From: an uncultured Clostridia bacterium
GTDB lineage: Bacteria > Bacillota > Clostridia > Christensenellales > CAG-314
Length of the DNA: 64,000 nucleotides
Assembly (NCBI GenBank): GCA_934230325.1
Contig: CAKQEP010000010.1
Location: 1-64,000 of the forward strand
Direction: 5' to 3'
Below, one piece after another: positions 8,666-17,425 of this stretch. Made by a program: the position numbers and the translations under genes. The notes below the pieces were generated by a model, which was given only the letters and a program-made list of their open reading frames with translations, made no database searches and was not told the origin of the DNA. How positions within the stretch are numbered: position 1 is the first letter of the stretch; each line of letters opens with the position of its first letter.

Positions 8666-9523
8666 CTATTTTATCAGCGAGCCCAGTTTGTCCAAAACAC
8701 CCGTAGCCATCAAAACGCCCATAATGACGAGCAAACTTCCGCTGACGATTTTTATAACGTTAAAATGCCGCTTTATAAAGCCGAAAAGTCTTTTTGTTTT
8801 GTCGGTCAACAACGCCGCCGCCACAAAGGGAATACCTATCCCCAAAGAATAAAACAGCAACAGCAGAACGCCTTTAAAAACCGTTCCCGACGCAGAGGCG
8901 AGCGCAAGCGCAGAACCCAAAAACGCGCCGGTACACGGTCCGACTCCTACCGCAAATACGATTCCGAACAAAAACGCCGACCATACGCCGCTTATCTTGT
9001 AAGACTTGGTAATGCCTTTCAAAAACGGCAGACGGAACAGCCCCACGTAGGACAATCCAAAAATTACGACGATTACGCCCGCAACAATGTTGACTACGGT
9101 TTTGTATTTGGTTAAAAAACCGCTTACCAGCCCTACCAAACCGCCAAACACTACAAACATAAGGGTAAACCCAAACACAAAAAACAACGACCTTGCCAAA
9201 ACGCGATACTTTTTTTTGTTTTGTTTTTTGGCAGCTTCGGTTGGTTTTGTTTCGGTCGGTTTAGCGATTTCGGTTTGATTTTCGGTTGATTTTGTTTCGG
9301 TTGGTTTTGCCTCGCTTTCTGCTATTTTGTTTTCTTCTGCCGTTTTTTCTTCTGCCTTACTTTCTGCGATTTCTTTGTTTAGGTCAATCGCAAGCGGTTG
9401 CGTATCCTCTTGTTCGTTTTGGTTTTCCCCCGCAAAATAGGACAGATAAAGCGGAATCATCGGGAGCATACACGGCGATATAAACGACGCAAGACCTTCC
9501 AAAAAAGTCAACAAATAGTCCAT
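8666..9523 (-). CDS. ccdA: CcdA-type transmembrane electron transporter
   Basis: 285 residues from the ATG at 9523. This start is preferred over in-frame codons further upstream because GGGGAGAGG precedes it and the MDYLLTFLEGLASFISPC start is typical of the family. The protein has about six helices; the redox-active Cys are in SFISPCMLP and in VGVGPCTGAFLG. CcdA moves reducing equivalents from cytosolic thioredoxin to outside thiol proteins; both partners are encoded just downstream. Unusually, a hydrophilic Glu/Lys/Thr/Pro-rich loop of about 75 residues (PTETK repeats) separates the first helix from the rest. Confidence 0.9.
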   Translation of the reverse strand: MDYLLTFLEGLASFISPCMLPMIPLYLSYFAGENQNEQEDTQPLAIDLNKEIAESKAEEKTAEENKIAESEAKPTETKSTENQTEIAKPTETKPTEAAKKQNKKKYRVLARSLFFVFGFTLMFVVFGGLVGLVSGFLTKYKTVVNIVAGVIVVIFGLSYVGLFRLPFLKGITKSYKISGVWSAFLFGIVFAVGVGPCTGAFLGSALALASASGTVFKGVLLLLFYSLGIGIPFVAAALLTDKTKRLFGFIKRHFNVIKIVSGSLLVIMGVLMATGVLDKLGSLIK

Positions 9524-9553
9524 ATTCGCAATTCCTCTCCCCTTTTTGTTCTT

Positions 9554-9582
9554 ATTATAACCGTTTAACGCAAAAACAAAAA
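9554..9582 (-). promoter_or_regulatory. Promoter of ccdA-tlpA-trxA
   Basis: Perfect TATAAT on the minus strand (9554-9559) with a weak TTTTTG -35 (9577-9582) and 17-nt spacing. It is 30 nt upstream of the chosen ccdA ATG and just outside the terminator of the preceding gene. Confidence 0.55.
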
Positions 9583-9584
9583 GA

Positions 9585-9614
9585 GAGTTGCTCTCACAAC
9601 AATGAGAGCAACTC
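9585..9614 (-). terminator. Intrinsic terminator of the crp/fnr-like gene
   Basis: 12-bp perfect stem GAGTTGCTCTCA/TGAGAGCAACTC with a 6-nt loop, followed on the minus strand by CTTTTTGTTTTT. Confidence 0.9.
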
Positions 9615-9677
9615 CCCAAATGAAAAAAACAGTACAAACAGAGAGAAACGACGACTACGCTTCTCCCGTTCTTTCGA

Positions 9678-10343
9678 TTAAGTCAAATTTTTAAGTTTTT
9701 TGATGTCGAGAATTTTTATTTTTCCGCGACCGTACTCGAGAATACCGTCTTTGGCAAATTGTCTGATAGTTTTGCCTGCTACTTCCCTTGCAGAACTCGT
9801 CATTTTTGCGATTTCTTCCTGAGTAATGCTAAACTCCGTTTCGCCCGTGTAGATATATCTTTCCAGCAAAAAAGACGCCATTCTTCTCTCGTACCGAGTA
9901 AAAAGAAGTCCGTGCAGAGTGGTCATACAAAGCGAAAAACGGTCGGTAAGCGTTTCAAAAATGACGCAGCGCGCGTTTATGTTTGCGTCCATAATTTTTT
10001 TTACGGCGCAGGACTTTACCGTCAAAAGAACGCTGTCCGTTTCTACTACAAACTTTGCGTCAAAGGTAATATGCTCCAAAACGCAAGCCGCCGACAACAA
10101 CCCCATATCGTTTTTTCTCAACTCAAACAAGGTAATTTCCCTAAAGTTCTCGTCGTCGATTATCGCCCTTACCACGCCTTCCAAAATCAAAAACGGACCG
10201 ACGCAATGATTTTCCAACCCCGTTATCACGTCGCCTTTTTTGTACGTCGTTATTTCGGAATCGGTGCAAACGAGTTGTTTTTGCTCGTCGGTGAGATAAT
10301 CGTAAAAAGGTAAATCCTTTATCGCCGTCAACTTGTCAAACAT
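9678..10343 (-). CDS. Crp/Fnr-family transcription regulator
   Basis: 221 residues. An N-terminal cyclic-nucleotide-binding-type beta barrel (FLILEGVVRAI), a long dimer helix near residues 110-135, and a C-terminal winged helix with recognition segment SITQEEIAKMTSSAREVAGKT. There is no Fnr-type N-terminal Cys cluster, so it is not an oxygen-sensing Fe-S Fnr. The nucleotide-binding Arg/Glu signature is not clear, so the ligand is unknown. Monocistronic, with its own promoter and terminator, between the thiol-redox operon and the acyl-CoA/transport operon. It could control either; the sequence does not decide. Confidence 0.88.
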   Translation of the reverse strand: MFDKLTAIKDLPFYDYLTDEQKQLVCTDSEITTYKKGDVITGLENHCVGPFLILEGVVRAIIDDENFREITLFELRKNDMGLLSAACVLEHITFDAKFVVETDSVLLTVKSCAVKKIMDANINARCVIFETLTDRFSLCMTTLHGLLFTRYERRMASFLLERYIYTGETEFSITQEEIAKMTSSAREVAGKTIRQFAKDGILEYGRGKIKILDIKKLKNLT

Positions 10344-10434
10344 ACCCTTTTTCTCCTTAAAAATCTATGCTTCGCTTTGTGATTTTTGGCGGTAACTTCT
10401 CGTCGCGAGCGTTTTTTGGTATCGCCCGTATAGT

Positions 10435-10463
10435 ATTATATCACAATATCCGCATTTTTTCAA
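10435..10463 (-). promoter_or_regulatory. Promoter of the crp/fnr-like gene
   Basis: TTGAAA (10458-10463) and TATAAT (10435-10440) on the minus strand with 17-nt spacing. About 90 nt of leader precede the ATG. Confidence 0.75.
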
Positions 10464-10526
10464 GGGATAAAAACCGTATTTGCAATGCTTTTTTATAAAG
10501 TATGGTACGTTTGCGGGGGTTTGGCG

Positions 10527-11345
10527 TCAAAAGCCTTCATACTCCGTATCTTTTACGTTGGTAAAGCCCAAAATCAGCGACGTAAAAAGTAGCGGTTTTT
10601 CGTACATAAAGCAATGGCCGCAATCGGGTACGACGACGTACTGCGCGTTTTTAATATTTTTTACCAACGTTTCCTGTTCTCCGTGCGGGACGAGAGTATC
10701 GTCGGCGCAAGTGACCACCAGCGTCGGATTTTTGATTTTTTGCAAATCCGCAACGCAGTCGTGGCGGTCAGAACTGTTTACAAGGCGTTTCATACGCTGT
10801 TGAAAGGTCGGCTGACTAAACAGCGGAACAAGAACTTTTTTTCTTTTTTCCATCCATTCCCTGTTGTTTTGGTAAAAACCGCTACTGTAAATGACGGGGA
10901 TAGTCACGTCGTAATAAGTCTGTCCGTCGCAAGTATCCCCGATACGTTTCCAGCCGTCGCCTATGTCGCGCAACCAGTCGGAAGTTTTTGCCGTCGTATT
11001 AAACAGCATAAGTCTGTCCGTTCTGTCGCCGTATTTGACGGCAAACTTTATCGCGACTTCTCCGCCGTAAGACACGCCCATAAGGCTTGCTTTGTTTATT
11101 CCGAGATGGTTTAGCAACGCCAAAAGCACTTCCGCCTGAACGGCTTGATCATAATCCTCGTCCATATAAGCGCTTTTGCCCTGATCCAAAAAGTCAAGCA
11201 AAATCAAAGTGTTTTGCTCGGACAAGGCGGACACAAAGGGTTGCCAACTTGCCGTACTCATCATAATTCCGTTGAGCAAGACCAGCGGTTTTCCGTTGCC
11301 GAAAGTTTTGTAATATATTTTTTTGTCGCAAAAATCGAAATACAT
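10527..11345 (-). CDS. Alpha/beta hydrolase
   Basis: 272 residues, typical alpha/beta-hydrolase length. Nucleophile elbow GVSYGG with S92, an acid in CADDTLVP and the catalytic His in PDCGHCF. No signal peptide, so cytosolic. It is the last gene of the eleven-gene operon, 8 nt after the CoA-transferase stop. In this context a thioesterase or ester/C-C hydrolase acting on a degradation intermediate is plausible, but the substrate cannot be read from the sequence. It is a different subtype from the hydrolase two genes upstream. Confidence 0.85.
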   Translation of the reverse strand: MYFDFCDKKIYYKTFGNGKPLVLLNGIMMSTASWQPFVSALSEQNTLILLDFLDQGKSAYMDEDYDQAVQAEVLLALLNHLGINKASLMGVSYGGEVAIKFAVKYGDRTDRLMLFNTTAKTSDWLRDIGDGWKRIGDTCDGQTYYDVTIPVIYSSGFYQNNREWMEKRKKVLVPLFSQPTFQQRMKRLVNSSDRHDCVADLQKIKNPTLVVTCADDTLVPHGEQETLVKNIKNAQYVVVPDCGHCFMYEKPLLFTSLILGFTNVKDTEYEGF

Positions 11346-11353
11346 ATCTTAAT

Positions 11354-12655
11354 TTATCTGACAATGCCCAACTCAAAGGCTTCTTTTTGCAGTTGCTCCC
11401 TAAACTTGGGGTGCGCCACCGAGATAATTTTGTTTACTCTTTCTCTTATGTTTGTTCCGCGAAGGTTTACCGCGCCGTACTCCGTCACGAGATAGTGAAT
11501 ATCGTTGCGCGAGAGAGTGACTGCCGCGCCGCGCTTCAACTGCGTGACGATTTTGCTTACTTCTTCCTTTTCTCCCGTTTCGGGGTTGCGAACCATAGCG
11601 GTAGAGTACAAAGCGATAAAAGATTTTCCGTTTTTGCTCTTTTGCGCGCCGCACGCCGTGTCGGATTGTCCGCCGCTACCGGAAAACTGCATAGAACCGA
11701 TAGTTTCGCTGCAACATTGTCCCGTAACGTCCACTTCTATGGTGGTATTGATGGAGATTTGGTTGTCGTTTTGCGCGATAATAACGGGATCGTTTACCGT
11801 TCCTCCGTCGAGAATGGCGCAGGCGGGGTTGTCGTCGAGGTAGTCGTACAATTCTCTCGTACCCATTGCGAAAGCCGCCACCATTTTGCCTTTTTCGCGT
11901 TGTTTGCAACTGCCGTTTATCACGCCCGCTTTTGCGAGTTGAGCCATACCCGTCGTCAACATTTCCGTATGAATCCCCAAATTTTTCTTGCCGTAAAGCG
12001 ACGCCGCGACGGCGTTGGGAATACCGCCGATGCCGAGTTGCAGGCAATCCCCGTCGTTGATGTACTCCGCGATAATTTTACCTATGGTCAAATCCTTTTC
12101 CGTCGGGGGAAGGTCTGGAATCTCGGGAATATCGTAGTCCGTTTCGATAAAATAATCCACTTGGCTTTGGTGCATCTGAACGTCGCCGAAAGTGCGGGGA
12201 AGTTTTGGGTTGACTTCCAAAATGATATAGTCGCAGTCCGCCATCATACGTTTTTCGTAAGTGTTGGACAGCGAGAGGGAAACGTACCCGTGTTTGTCGG
12301 GCGGCGTACAGTTGCCGACGTAAACGTTTGTTCTCACGTGGTCAAGACGTTTTACCGCTGCCAAATGCAAGTGGTTTGGTATAAAGGAAATATTGCCGTT
12401 TTTGTGGGCTTTTCTCATTGCCGGAGAGTAAAACCAGCCGTCGAGTTTAAAAGAATCCTTATATTGCGCGTCGCAAAAGAAGGGGTAATCCCCCATCGGC
12501 AAGCAGTTTGTGACGGTTACGTCTTTTACCTTATCGGCTATCTCGTGCAGATGAAAAAGAAATTCTCTGCCTTCCGAGCAGCCGAGTCCCGTGACTATCA
12601 TATCGCCCGATTTTATTAGTTGCAACGCTTGTTGTACGGTAATAGTTTTAGCCAT
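11354..12655 (-). CDS. Acetyl-CoA hydrolase/CoA-transferase family protein (4-hydroxybutyrate/butyrate CoA-transferase type)
   Basis: 433 residues, the usual length of the AbfT/Cat2 family, which exchanges CoA between acyl-CoA and a short-chain acid such as acetate. The GIGGIPNAVAASL loop is present; the likely catalytic Glu is E231 in GIHTEMLTTG, by analogy with the known Glu of 4-hydroxybutyrate CoA-transferase. Placed between two hydrolases in the thiolase operon. If the pathway runs toward butyrate, this enzyme would release butyrate and regenerate acetyl-CoA; if it runs as degradation, it would activate the incoming acid. Substrate specificity is not decided. Confidence 0.88.
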   Translation of the reverse strand: MAKTITVQQALQLIKSGDMIVTGLGCSEGREFLFHLHEIADKVKDVTVTNCLPMGDYPFFCDAQYKDSFKLDGWFYSPAMRKAHKNGNISFIPNHLHLAAVKRLDHVRTNVYVGNCTPPDKHGYVSLSLSNTYEKRMMADCDYIILEVNPKLPRTFGDVQMHQSQVDYFIETDYDIPEIPDLPPTEKDLTIGKIIAEYINDGDCLQLGIGGIPNAVAASLYGKKNLGIHTEMLTTGMAQLAKAGVINGSCKQREKGKMVAAFAMGTRELYDYLDDNPACAILDGGTVNDPVIIAQNDNQISINTTIEVDVTGQCCSETIGSMQFSGSGGQSDTACGAQKSKNGKSFIALYSTAMVRNPETGEKEEVSKIVTQLKRGAAVTLSRNDIHYLVTEYGAVNLRGTNIRERVNKIISVAHPKFREQLQKEAFELGIVR

Positions 12656-12661
12656 AATTTT

Positions 12662-13555
12662 TTACTCCACTGATTTGATAAATTGCGTAATATCCTGCGC
12701 AAGGCGGTCGGGGCAATCCACCAAAGGAGAGTGTCCGCAGTCCTTGTAAAGGATAAGTTTGCTGTTTTTGATAGCGTTGACGTTTTCCATAACCATCCAG
12801 TCGGGGACGGAAAGGTCTTTGTCCGCCGTCGTAAAAGCGCACGGACAGGTCACGTCGGATATCGTGTTGTCCCCCTTGACGTAAGCGTTGGCTCTGTCGC
12901 TCATATTTACGTTTGCCAGAGCCCAGTCGAGGTCTACGAGGCAACGCTGTTTGAGAGTTTCTTCTATATAGACTTGGTTGTCCTCTTTTGTCGGTTTTTT
13001 GCAGGTATAAATTACGGAGTCCCACAGCGCGCTCATTTGAGCGGCGTCTTTGTTTTTTAACATCATAACGACGGGAGCGACCTGAACGGGGTCTTGCGAC
13101 ATTTCCTCTTTTGAGGCGTACGCCGCGCCGTAAATACTGCTAAACGATTTGTCTTTTTTAAAAATCGGATACCCTTTGTGACTGCCGCCTTCTATCGCAA
13201 AAATGCTTTTGACTGCTTTGGGATATTTTGCGGCAAACTTGAGAGCGACGCAGCAACCTGCCGACCAACACACAAAATGCGCGCCGTCAACTTTGATAGC
13301 GTCCAAAAACTCTTTTAAGTCGTCGGCTAATTGTTCCATCGAGTCAAAGGGGCGGTTGTAGGAGGTGTCGCCAAACCCGCGCAAATCCGGCGCGACGACG
13401 CGGTACTGATTTTTTAGTCTTTGGATTAGCGGAGCATAGTGTACGCCGCTGCTCATGTTTCCGTGAATCATAACTACCGTTTCGCCGTTGCCGACGTCGA
13501 TATACGCGTATTTTTCTTTGGACAACTCGACGGTTTTTTTGGTTGAATCAAACAT
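12662..13555 (-). CDS. Alpha/beta hydrolase
   Basis: 297 residues. Oxyanion motif MIHGNMSSG, nucleophile S98 in CWSAGC (the first Gly of the usual GxSxG is Cys), an acid in TTADKDLSVP and catalytic His in KDCGHSPLVDCP. The same-family neighbour at 10527-11345 is clearly divergent, so this is not a recent duplication. Cytosolic. Starts 111 nt after the substrate-binding-protein gene, beyond a strong intercistronic hairpin, and ends 6 nt before the CoA-transferase. Substrate unknown. Confidence 0.85.
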   Translation of the reverse strand: MFDSTKKTVELSKEKYAYIDVGNGETVVMIHGNMSSGVHYAPLIQRLKNQYRVVAPDLRGFGDTSYNRPFDSMEQLADDLKEFLDAIKVDGAHFVCWSAGCCVALKFAAKYPKAVKSIFAIEGGSHKGYPIFKKDKSFSSIYGAAYASKEEMSQDPVQVAPVVMMLKNKDAAQMSALWDSVIYTCKKPTKEDNQVYIEETLKQRCLVDLDWALANVNMSDRANAYVKGDNTISDVTCPCAFTTADKDLSVPDWMVMENVNAIKNSKLILYKDCGHSPLVDCPDRLAQDITQFIKSVE

Positions 13556-13608
13556 TTGGTTTCTCCTGATTTAAAGTCTTAAAAACGCTTTTTGCGTAGT
13601 TTGAGGGC

Positions 13609-13647
13609 GTCGCGACAACCCCTTGCAAAGACAAGGGGTTGCGTGAC
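13609..13647. other. Strong intercistronic hairpin after the substrate-binding-protein gene
   Basis: A 10-bp stem CAACCCCTTG/CAAGGGGTTG with a 6-nt loop is extended by GTCGCG/CGTGAC after one bulged base. No U-run follows on either strand. It sits just past the stop codon of the binding-lipoprotein gene. Such hairpins often raise the amount of binding protein relative to downstream genes; that role is inference. Confidence 0.65.
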
Positions 13648-13666
13648 AGAAAAAATCGTAACTTAT

Positions 13667-15064
13667 TTATTTTGCAAATCCATTTTTGGCTTCTATATCG
13701 GTAAGGAAAGTTATTTCGCGATAAACTTCGCCCACCGCAAGGTTTGCGACGGTGTACTTGTTGACTGCCAAAGCGTCGATACCTATTCTCTTGCCGTTGG
13801 CATAACTTATACTTTTGCCCATAGGAACGTTAACGTCGGCGGACTCCATAGCGTCGATGTAGGATTTCCACGTAAGTTTTTTGCCGCTGCATCTCGACAA
13901 GCCTTGTACAAACACGTCGCCCGCAACGTATCCCGCGATTGCATAACTGTTGAGGAAGTACGGAGATACGCCGTCTTTTGCCCATTCCATACCTTCAAAG
14001 TACAATTTGATATAAGCTCCGTACGTAGCGTCGGTATCTTTAAGCAAAGTTTTGCCTTGCGCTTTGTCATAAGCGGTAAGAACTTTTACGTACTCGACAA
14101 AATCTTTCCAGCCTTTGGTTTCGCTCGGAGCAGAACCCGTGACAACCCACGCGCCCGCATAAACTTCTCTCGTTGCGGTAATAACGCCGCTACCAAGCAA
14201 GCCGCCCATCGTGGCGTAGTTTGCAGAAACGTAAGAAGTGATGATTTTAACGTTGTCGTAGTTGCTGGTGACAAATTGATTGCTGATATTGACAAAAGGC
14301 GCTTGGTTTGCGGCAACGATAACGACGTCGCAACCGTTGCTCTTGCAGCCGTTTACCGCAGAGGAGAAGTCCGTTGCAGAAGCGTCTACGTCATAATAGA
14401 AAATATCCTTGTTGGTGGTAAGTTTGAGAACTTTTTGTTCTCTTTGAATACCCGCCTTGATTGCTGCGCCCGCTTCGTCTGTCGTTGCGATGACGCCTAT
14501 CTTTGTTGCGCCCAACCCGATGTTGCCGTCGGTTTTTGCTGCCGCCGTCGCCAACATCGACATACCTTCCGTATTGTAGATGGGCTGAACGGTCATAACG
14601 TTGCGTTTTGTTTCAAACAGTTGAGGAACGCCGCAAACGCCGTAAACCATCGGAATACCTTTGCTCTCGATGTAGTCCACCGTTGCCGCAACCGTGTTGC
14701 TTCCGAAGTGACCGACCAACGCAAACACTTTGTCGTCTTCCACGAGTTTTTCCGTATAGGTCGTGCCCACCGCGCCGTCAAATCCGTCGTCGTAGTGTTT
14801 GAGTTCTATGGTGTACTTGTTGCCGTTTTCGTCCTTGTAGCCGTCTTCTTTTTCCGTGTAGTACCACATTCTCGCTTTAAGCGCGTAGTTAAACGGCTCG
14901 CCTACCGACTGAAACACACCGCTGGTGGCGGCAGTGTTGCCCACCGTGATGACGTGCTTCTCTGTGTCGACGCCTTGAACTTTGTTGCCCGTGCAAGCCG
15001 CAACGGACATAACCATAACAACCGTCAGCACCGTTACTAATAAGGTTTTAAAAAGTTTTTTCAT
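13667..15064 (-). CDS. ABC transporter substrate-binding lipoprotein, branched-chain amino acid (LivJ) type
   Basis: 465 residues. Signal peptide with lipobox SVAAC, so C24 is lipidated and the protein is tethered outside the membrane. The body is a type I periplasmic-binding fold (YTEKLVEDDKVFALVGHFGS, GIPMVYG). Encoded after livHMGF in the same operon, giving a complete importer. LivJ-type proteins bind branched-chain amino acids, amides, urea, or carboxylic and aromatic acids. Linkage to thiolase, CoA-transferase and hydrolases makes an organic acid as likely as an amino acid. AAAGGAG precedes the start. Confidence 0.9.
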   Translation of the reverse strand: MKKLFKTLLVTVLTVVMVMSVAACTGNKVQGVDTEKHVITVGNTAATSGVFQSVGEPFNYALKARMWYYTEKEDGYKDENGNKYTIELKHYDDGFDGAVGTTYTEKLVEDDKVFALVGHFGSNTVAATVDYIESKGIPMVYGVCGVPQLFETKRNVMTVQPIYNTEGMSMLATAAAKTDGNIGLGATKIGVIATTDEAGAAIKAGIQREQKVLKLTTNKDIFYYDVDASATDFSSAVNGCKSNGCDVVIVAANQAPFVNISNQFVTSNYDNVKIITSYVSANYATMGGLLGSGVITATREVYAGAWVVTGSAPSETKGWKDFVEYVKVLTAYDKAQGKTLLKDTDATYGAYIKLYFEGMEWAKDGVSPYFLNSYAIAGYVAGDVFVQGLSRCSGKKLTWKSYIDAMESADVNVPMGKSISYANGKRIGIDALAVNKYTVANLAVGEVYREITFLTDIEAKNGFAK

Positions 15065-15159
15065 GGGTTTACTCCTTTGAGGTCTTTCCCTCCGTCAAAT
15101 TTTTTTGTATTTGTTAAGATTGCTCTTTAACGTCTTTTTTTGTCGAGTTTGCTTGTCGC

Positions 15160-15909
15160 TCACTTTTTGCCGCCGAGATACGCTTCTACGAGCCTTTGGT
15201 CTTTGAGCAGTACCGACGGCTCTCCTTGCATACTTATCTTGCCCAACTCCAAAACATAGGCATAATCTGCTATTTTGAGCGTTGCCATAGCGTTTTGCTC
15301 CACTATGAGAATAGTAGTGCCTTCCTGCTTTATCTTGACGAGCGTATCAAAAATATCCTTTATCAAAAGCGGCGCAATACCGAGCGACGGCTCGTCCAAC
15401 AAAAGAACTTTTGGACTTGCCATCAATGCCCTGCCTATCGCAAGCATTTGCTGTTCTCCGCCCGACAAAGTGTTTGCCTGCTGTTTTGCGCGTTCTTTAA
15501 GGCGGGGGAACAAATCGTAAACTCTCGCAAAGTTGGCTTGCGTCTGACGCTTTGCCGACACTCTCTTTCCGTCGATAATCTTGCTCTTTAACGGGTACGC
15601 GCCGGTACGCAAATTTTCCTCTACCGTGAGTCCGGAAAACACAAACCTGCCTTCCGGCGATTGCGTCAATCCCTTTTTGGCTATTTTGTAGGAAGGTATG
15701 CCGCTAATCTTTTCCCCGTCCAAAATCACTTCTCCGTCCGACGGCTTCAACACGCCGCTTACGGTACGCAAAGTTGTGGTTTTGCCCGCGCCGTTTGCGC
15801 CCAACAACGCCACTATCGTTCCTTTTTTGACGGTAATGTCAATACCCTTTAAAGCGCGTATAAATCCGTAGTTTACGCACAGATTTTTTATCTGCAAAAT
15901 ATCGTCCAT
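15160..15909 (-). CDS. livF: ABC transporter ATP-binding protein LivF type
   Basis: 249 residues, normal LivF length. Walker A GANGAGKTT, signature LSGGEQQMLAIGRAL, Walker B VLLLDEPSLG and the switch His region (ILIVEQNA). Pairs with the LivG-type ATPase encoded upstream to drive the LivH/LivM permease. GGAGGAGG precedes the ATG; the gap to livG is one base. Confidence 0.93.
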   Translation of the reverse strand: MDDILQIKNLCVNYGFIRALKGIDITVKKGTIVALLGANGAGKTTTLRTVSGVLKPSDGEVILDGEKISGIPSYKIAKKGLTQSPEGRFVFSGLTVEENLRTGAYPLKSKIIDGKRVSAKRQTQANFARVYDLFPRLKERAKQQANTLSGGEQQMLAIGRALMASPKVLLLDEPSLGIAPLLIKDIFDTLVKIKQEGTTILIVEQNAMATLKIADYAYVLELGKISMQGEPSVLLKDQRLVEAYLGGKK

Positions 15910-15910
15910 A

Positions 15911-17425
15911 CTACGCCTCCTCCGTACCGAGATACGCCTCTTGAACTTGCTTGTTTGCCTTAATTTCCGCCGCCGTGCCTATCGCAAGCATCTTGCCGAA
16001 GGATATGGCGCAAATACGGTCGCAAATGCCCATCACCAAAGACATATCGTGCTCTACCAACAAAATCGTGCAGTCGTACTCGTCGCGTATCCGCTTGATA
16101 AGCGTCGCCAACTCCTGCGTTTCGCGGTCGTTTAAACCTGCGGCGGGTTCGTCGAGAATGACGAGTTTGGGACGAGTCATAAGGGCGCGCGCTATCTCGG
16201 TTTTTTTGAGTATTCCGTAAGGCAAACCGAAAGCAATCCTGTCCTTATAAGCCGACAACCCCAAAAACTCGAGCACTTTTACCGCTTGGGCGTAGGTCTT
16301 TTTTTCCTCCGTCGCAAGTATCGGCATATGCAACGCCTGCTCCACTATGTTTGAGGCGTAATACCGCGTAGCCGCAACCATAAGATTTTCCAACACGGTG
16401 AGTTCTTTTATCACTTCGACGTTTTGAAAGGTGCGAGAAATACCCTCCAAAATCACGTCGTGAACGGCGTAATCGTTTAGCCTTACTACCGCGCCTTCCT
16501 TATTTTCAAAATAAATCTCGCCTTTGGTGGGCTTGTAAAACTGCGTGATACAGTTAAAAACCGTCGTCTTGCCCGCGCCGTTTGGACCGATAAGCCCAAA
16601 CAACTCTCCCTTTTTTACGTCAAAAGAAAGATTTTCTACCGCGTGCAAACCGCCAAAGTACATACAAAGATTTTCTACCGACAACAAACTGCCCTGCGGC
16701 AATTCCTTTTGACCGCCTTGCAACGCCGACAGTTGCCGTTGATATTCCGCTATTTTAGCCTCGTTTTTTTGCGTGAATGCAAGTAGTTTTTCTTCCTTTT
16801 GGCTCAAAAGCGATTGCTTGCTCTTTTCCGCTCTCTCTGCGGCGAGTTCTCTTGCGGCGTCAAACTCTGCCGACCGCCTTTGCAATTCTTCCGCCGATAC
16901 GGCGTGTTTTTCTACGTACTTACGCTTTTGCTCCTGCAACTTTGCGACGTAAGCGGCGCGCTTGTTTTCTATCTCTTGCAAGGCTTTTTCGTGCGATTGC
17001 TTTGCCGTCAAACTCTGACTCTGTTGCTCCGCAAGCGCGCTTTGCTCCTGACTCACCGCCGCCAAAATCTGTTCTTTTTGCTCTGCCGCCAAAAGTTCCT
17101 CTCCGCGCTGCTCCTTAAACAAATTTTTGCTTTGCTGCGCCGCGAATAGCGCGGTGACGTAAGCGTGGTCCGCCGCCCTAAACGCCCATTTTTCTTTTAA
17201 GTCGTACCGCCGCATTTTTTTGTCGAATACCTCTTGCGCGCAAACTTCCGGCGGGGTACAGTTTTTTAGCAACTTTTTGAGCGCGGCGTTTTCCCGCCGT
17301 ACCGCCCCGTCGCATTTACGCGCGAAAGCGTCGGTCAACCTGTCGGTTTCCTTTTGAATTTTAAATTTAAGCCGCCTGATGGCTTTTAAAAGGTCGTGCG
17401 CCTTTTTTTCAGATGTCGTTGCCAT
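15911..17425 (-). CDS. livG: LivG-type ABC ATPase with a large N-terminal coiled-coil extension
   Basis: 504 residues, about twice normal LivG length. Residues 1 to about 245 are a Glu/Lys/Gln/Ala-rich, almost Pro-free segment with heptad character. The LivG ATPase follows: LCMYFGGLHAVENLSF, Walker A GPNGAGKTT, LPYGILKKTEIARALM as the signature region and Walker B LVILDEPAAGLN with the LivG-type Asn. The start is fixed by a 17-bp overlap with livM. The extension and ATPase share one uninterrupted frame, so this is a real fusion unless a start near residue 245 is also used. The role of the coil (dimerisation, regulation, envelope contact) is unknown. Confidence 0.88.
   Translation of the reverse strand: MATTSEKKAHDLLKAIRRLKFKIQKETDRLTDAFARKCDGAVRRENAALKKLLKNCTPPEVCAQEVFDKKMRRYDLKEKWAFRAADHAYVTALFAAQQSKNLFKEQRGEELLAAEQKEQILAAVSQEQSALAEQQSQSLTAKQSHEKALQEIENKRAAYVAKLQEQKRKYVEKHAVSAEELQRRSAEFDAARELAAERAEKSKQSLLSQKEEKLLAFTQKNEAKIAEYQRQLSALQGGQKELPQGSLLSVENLCMYFGGLHAVENLSFDVKKGELFGLIGPNGAGKTTVFNCITQFYKPTKGEIYFENKEGAVVRLNDYAVHDVILEGISRTFQNVEVIKELTVLENLMVAATRYYASNIVEQALHMPILATEEKKTYAQAVKVLEFLGLSAYKDRIAFGLPYGILKKTEIARALMTRPKLVILDEPAAGLNDRETQELATLIKRIRDEYDCTILLVEHDMSLVMGICDRICAISFGKMLAIGTAAEIKANKQVQEAYLGTEEA

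Noticed and set aside
13592..15040. Long antisense open frames (482 codons opposite the binding-lipoprotein gene, 410 opposite the CoA-transferase, 424 opposite the beta-helix gene, 594 opposite the GGGtGRT/NifU-like genes)
   Set aside because: The opposite strand has recognised proteins with motifs and ribosome sites; these frames give Arg/Val/Phe/Tyr-rich nonsense typical of mirrored codon bias.
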